Shown: positions 57,532 through 59,884 of the stretch, piece by piece
Layout of the letters: each line of letters opens with the position of its first letter
Position numbering within the stretch: position 1 is the first letter of the stretch
From: Candidatus Binataceae bacterium
GTDB taxonomy: Bacteria; Desulfobacterota; Binatia; Binatales; Binataceae
DNA: 59,884 nt
NCBI GenBank assembly: GCA_035508495.1
Contig: DATJMX010000076.1
Location: 1-59,884, forward strand
Direction: 5' to 3'
The notes under the pieces: model-generated
Database searches by the model: none
What the model was told of the DNA's origin: nothing
Seen by the model: the letters and a program-made list of their open reading frames with translations, nothing else
Translations under genes and position numbers: made by a program

Positions 57532-58342
57532 CGGTAGGAACTCCGGGAGTGGACGGGCCGAACTGCGTGCTCTCAGCCCGAACCTGCTCGGCGAGCCGCT
57601 TCAGATCGAAATCCTCAACGCGGCAGCGTCGGTCGAAGTAATAGAGGACCAGCACAATAGTTGAGTAGGCGGAACCGATCGCGCTCGTCAGGCCCGTCAA
57701 AATGGCTCCGAGAATCGGGATCGAATTCCAAATGAGCCCGAGGACCGCGGCGGGCACCTGGATGATGAGTCCGGCAGCCAACAAGATCCCCAGTGTGCGC
57801 CACCAGGCTCCTTTGACCAGTGCGCTGCTTCGCTTCATCGCGGCGCGCCCGTATCGCCGCTCGACGATCATGATCGGTCCAATCAGAGACCATCGGATGA
57901 CGATGAAAAACACGATAGCGCCCGCCGCGACTCCGATGAGGATCGCCAAAGCCGGTGACGGTGCCGTTTTGGCGATTAGTACGCCCACAACGACCATTGG
58001 CACGACGACGGCCAGAGCAGGTACGAGGTACGCGAGAAGAAACGTACCGATGAAAGGCCAGTAAATCGACCATCCAAATCGATAGGACTGTTCGACCGCG
58101 GCGGTCTGGCCGAGATAGCACTCGGTCGTCGCGTGAACCAGCGCTGCGTGAACCAGCAGGCCCGCAGCGAGCACCGCGATCTCGGCGACGAAGAACATGA
58201 TTCTGCCACCCGACATCATCAACCGGACTGGGACCAGGAGCACGGCAGCGATCGCGATCAGAACCAGCGCATTGTCCATCAGAACGCGAAACGAGCGGTC
58301 GAGAATCTCGCCGAATGACAGCGGACGAATGTCGTATTCCAT
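57524..58342 (-). CDS. Six-span membrane protein of DUF-type, first gene of the MoxR cluster
   Basis: The 272-aa protein begins DIRPLSFGEILDRSFRVLMDN, a short amphipathic N-terminus, followed by about six spans (27-45, 50-70, 95-120, 122-150, 183-205 and 208-235). A cytosolic tail with YYFDRRCRVEDFDLKRLAEQV ends it. The opening PLSFGEILDxxFxLxRxN and the YFDRRCRxEDFDLxxL end are typical of the family of membrane proteins encoded near MoxR/DUF4129 genes and of the glycerophosphodiester-phosphodiesterase membrane domain group. Function unknown. A decayed duplicate lies directly upstream. Confidence 0.8.
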   Translation of the reverse strand: MEYDIRPLSFGEILDRSFRVLMDNALVLIAIAAVLLVPVRLMMSGGRIMFFVAEIAVLAAGLLVHAALVHATTECYLGQTAAVEQSYRFGWSIYWPFIGTFLLAYLVPALAVVVPMVVVGVLIAKTAPSPALAILIGVAAGAIVFFIVIRWSLIGPIMIVERRYGRAAMKRSSALVKGAWWRTLGILLAAGLIIQVPAAVLGLIWNSIPILGAILTGLTSAIGSAYSTIVLVLYYFDRRCRVEDFDLKRLAEQVRAESTQFGPSTPGVPTVG

Positions 58343-58450
58343 GGGACGCCTAAATCCCCCGTTAACTGATGGTCACAGCCATCTGACTCGGCGCACAACT
58401 GTAGTTGGATCCAGATCTAAAAGCGACAGGAACAGAGGCGCCGATACCCT

Positions 58451-58909
58451 TTAGGAGGCGTCGGAAACAGCGACCGGCGGAATCTCGGAGCTGACCTGCT
58501 CCGCGAGGAAGCGGATATCGAAGTCCTCGACCCTGCAACGACGATCGAAGTAATACAGAACGTGGAGCAGGCCCCAGTACGCAGCGCCTATAGAAATCGT
58601 GACCCCGTGCAACATCGTTCCAAGCACCGGAATGAATGACCAGAGAAATCTCAGACCAAACGAAGGCACGTTCGTGATCGCCCCGGCCGCTATAAAGATT
58701 GCATAGGTCCGCCACCATGCTCCTTGAATCAGGCTGAAGCTATACTGGAAAGGTCGCGACCTGCACTCTGCGTCCCTGTGACAGGAACAGACCTCCCGGA
58801 ATGCCATCGACTAAGCTCAAGGAGATGAGGATCGACGCATTGTCTATCAGGACGCGAAACGCGCGGTCGAAATCTCGCCAAACGAAAGCGGACGGATATC
58901 GTATGCCAT
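58451..58909 (-). pseudogene. Decayed duplicate of the six-span membrane protein gene
   Basis: From ATG 58909 the N-terminus AYDIRPLSFGEI matches the intact gene at 57524. One missing base after codon 13 shifts the frame; the shifted frame continues FDRAFRVLIDNASILISLSL. About 100 codons of the middle are then lost. The remainder resumes at YSFSLIQGAWWRTYAIFIAA and ends RRCRVEDFDIRFLAEQV. Upstream sequence (CCCCCATTAACTCGTGGTCAC) resembles that before the intact copy, so the duplication included the promoter region. Nonsense and deletion lesions make it non-functional. Confidence 0.72.
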
Positions 58910-59010
58910 CGACGCGGATATTCCCCCATTAACTCGTGGTCACATCGCGATGACCAGCGCGCGAGCTTAACCGCATCCGCTCTCAAAAGCGAGCCCGGCG
59001 TGGTCTCCGC

Positions 59011-59884
59011 TCAGTGGACGTGGCGATGATGCGCGTCGGAGACGTGAATGTGTTTGCGACTGAGCGGCGCGTGCTGATGCGGGTGGGAGTGTGGCTCCGA
59101 AACTGCGTCGTCGTGCCGATGCTGATGATGCTCGTCGTGAAGGTGAAGATGATCATGAAAAAGAGCATCGTGAATGTGGCGATGCGCGTGCTGCTCGCGA
59201 AGCAAAACGGCCACGCCAGCAATCATAAGAATCGCGCCGGCGAACTGATGCAGGGTTGGAAGCTCACGAAATATCAGCGCGGCTAGTATCGCGCCGACAA
59301 ATGGCGCGGTCGCGAAGTATGCGGCCTCGCGCGCGGCGCCGAGCGCGCGCAGCGCCTTCACGTCGAGCACGATACTCACGCCGTAGCAGAGCGCACCCAC
59401 CACCCCTGCAAATATCAGATCGGAAACGGGCGGGATTCTTCCGTGTCCGTGCAACAAACCGATCCCGAACACGCACATGGCCGCGGCCAGCGTTTTGATT
59501 CGTCCAATCGCCACGGGATCGCGCAACGAAAGGCGCTGCGTGAGATTGTTATCGACAGCCCAGCTCAGGCATGCACCGGAAATCTCGAGCGCGCCGATCC
59601 AGGTGCCACCGACATGCCCCGGCTGAAATGCCACCAGCGCTCCGCCGAGCATGATCGCCGCGGCGGCAAACTTCTCGCGCGTTCCCAGATGCTCGCGCAA
59701 CAGGCCGACCGCGATCAGCGCCGTGAACGGGCCTTCGAGGTTGAGCAGCAGCGATCCCGTGACGGCGGATAATTGCGCGAGCCCTTGGAACATCAGGATT
59801 GGGCCGAGGATGCCGCCGAAGAGAACGACGCCGCCGATCGGAATCAGATCCCCACGCGCGATCTGCGACTCGCTCGAGTGCGGG
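59011..59884 (-). CDS. DMT (EamA) family transporter with His-rich tail, 5' end outside window
   Basis: The frame is open from the right edge and an in-frame ATG at 59793 is internal (the preceding residues IPIGGVVLFGGILGP are hydrophobic and natural). The 291 visible residues contain most of two EamA repeats, with LLLNLEGPFTALIAVGLLREHLG and PFVGAILAALIFRELP as the repeat ends. The C-terminal 62 residues contain 22 His in HxH and HxxHxH patterns, suggesting a metal-binding cytosolic tail. Similar His-tailed EamA proteins are known, and the substrate could be a metal complex or metabolite. Confidence 0.82.
   Translation of the reverse strand, partial: PHSSESQIARGDLIPIGGVVLFGGILGPILMFQGLAQLSAVTGSLLLNLEGPFTALIAVGLLREHLGTREKFAAAAIMLGGALVAFQPGHVGGTWIGALEISGACLSWAVDNNLTQRLSLRDPVAIGRIKTLAAAMCVFGIGLLHGHGRIPPVSDLIFAGVVGALCYGVSIVLDVKALRALGAAREAAYFATAPFVGAILAALIFRELPTLHQFAGAILMIAGVAVLLREQHAHRHIHDALFHDHLHLHDEHHQHRHDDAVSEPHSHPHQHAPLSRKHIHVSDAHHRHVH

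Overview
The window is a dense, high-GC bacterial chromosome segment with about 70 genes on both strands and very short gaps, often with ATGA-type overlaps. I found no tRNA, rRNA, CRISPR array, phage or conjugation genes. Lipoprotein signals, an OmpA-type protein, RlpA and a CcsA (system II) cytochrome c assembly protein point to a Gram-negative cell envelope. The order hemB - cobA/hemD - hemC - hemA - ccsA - sirC is the arrangement usual in former Deltaproteobacteria. With a CaiB/BaiF CoA-transferase, this makes a soil or sediment lineage of the Desulfobacterota/Binatota type my best guess. That is inference; no marker RNA is present to confirm it.

Layout. 1-6.3 kb: partial GNAT, NnrU-like membrane protein, an ECF sigma factor coupled to an MGMT-Ada DNA repair fusion, three tandem glycine-zipper lipoproteins, a gamma-glutamyltransferase and a small protein with its own promoter. 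6.3-12.8 kb: a gene-poor stretch with hairpins and a perfect 20-bp inverted repeat, then NUDIX/VOC, a DsbA-like protein, a secreted protein and a six-gene minus-strand operon (DUF2203, DUF4149, HAD, LOG-like, PaaI thioesterase, 4Fe-4S reductase). 12.9-17.4 kb: lon, glgA, rnhA. 17.4-25.7 kb: ICMT-like methyltransferase, two paralogous small single-span membrane proteins, CopD-like protein, GH1 beta-glucosidase, rlpA, a BNR-repeat protein, a formyltransferase of the ALDH1L1 N-domain type and an alkaline-phosphatase-fold phosphodiesterase.

25.7-30.7 kb is a signalling island: HATPase anti-sigma kinase, FecR, OmpA-type lipoprotein, CHASE2-PP2C phosphatase, metallo-beta-lactamase-fold hydrolase and STAS antagonist. 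It has all three parts of a partner-switching module plus envelope proteins that could supply the signal. 30.8-38.6 kb: MFS transporter, sppA, a frameshifted DUF6306-type gene, small proteins, CoA-transferase, fur and a double universal stress protein.

38.6-42.6 kb is the clearest accessory segment. A 1085-aa cyclase/AAA/TPR regulator, whose cyclase domain lacks its first metal Asp, lies between two copies of one terminal-inverted-repeat element. One copy (462 bp) carries a broken GxxExxY gene. The other (104 bp) is an internally deleted MITE-like derivative. The last codons of the cyclase gene come from the element end.

42.6-49.0 kb holds the haem/sirohaem/cytochrome c operon. 49.1-51.5 kb has a DUF192 protein, a 48-aa hydrophobic protein and a secreted choice-anchor-type beta-helix protein. 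51.7-58.9 kb is an RDD / SpoIIM / DUF58 / MoxR / DUF4350 / DUF4129 / multi-span membrane protein cluster, plus a decayed paralogue of the last gene. The window ends inside a DMT-family transporter with a His-rich tail.

The best candidates for undescribed biology are the small membrane-protein pair (18.4-18.9 kb), the repeat-bracketed regulator (38.7-42.6 kb), the partner-switching island (25.7-30.7 kb) and the MGMT-Ada fusion with swapped domain order (1.6-2.4 kb).
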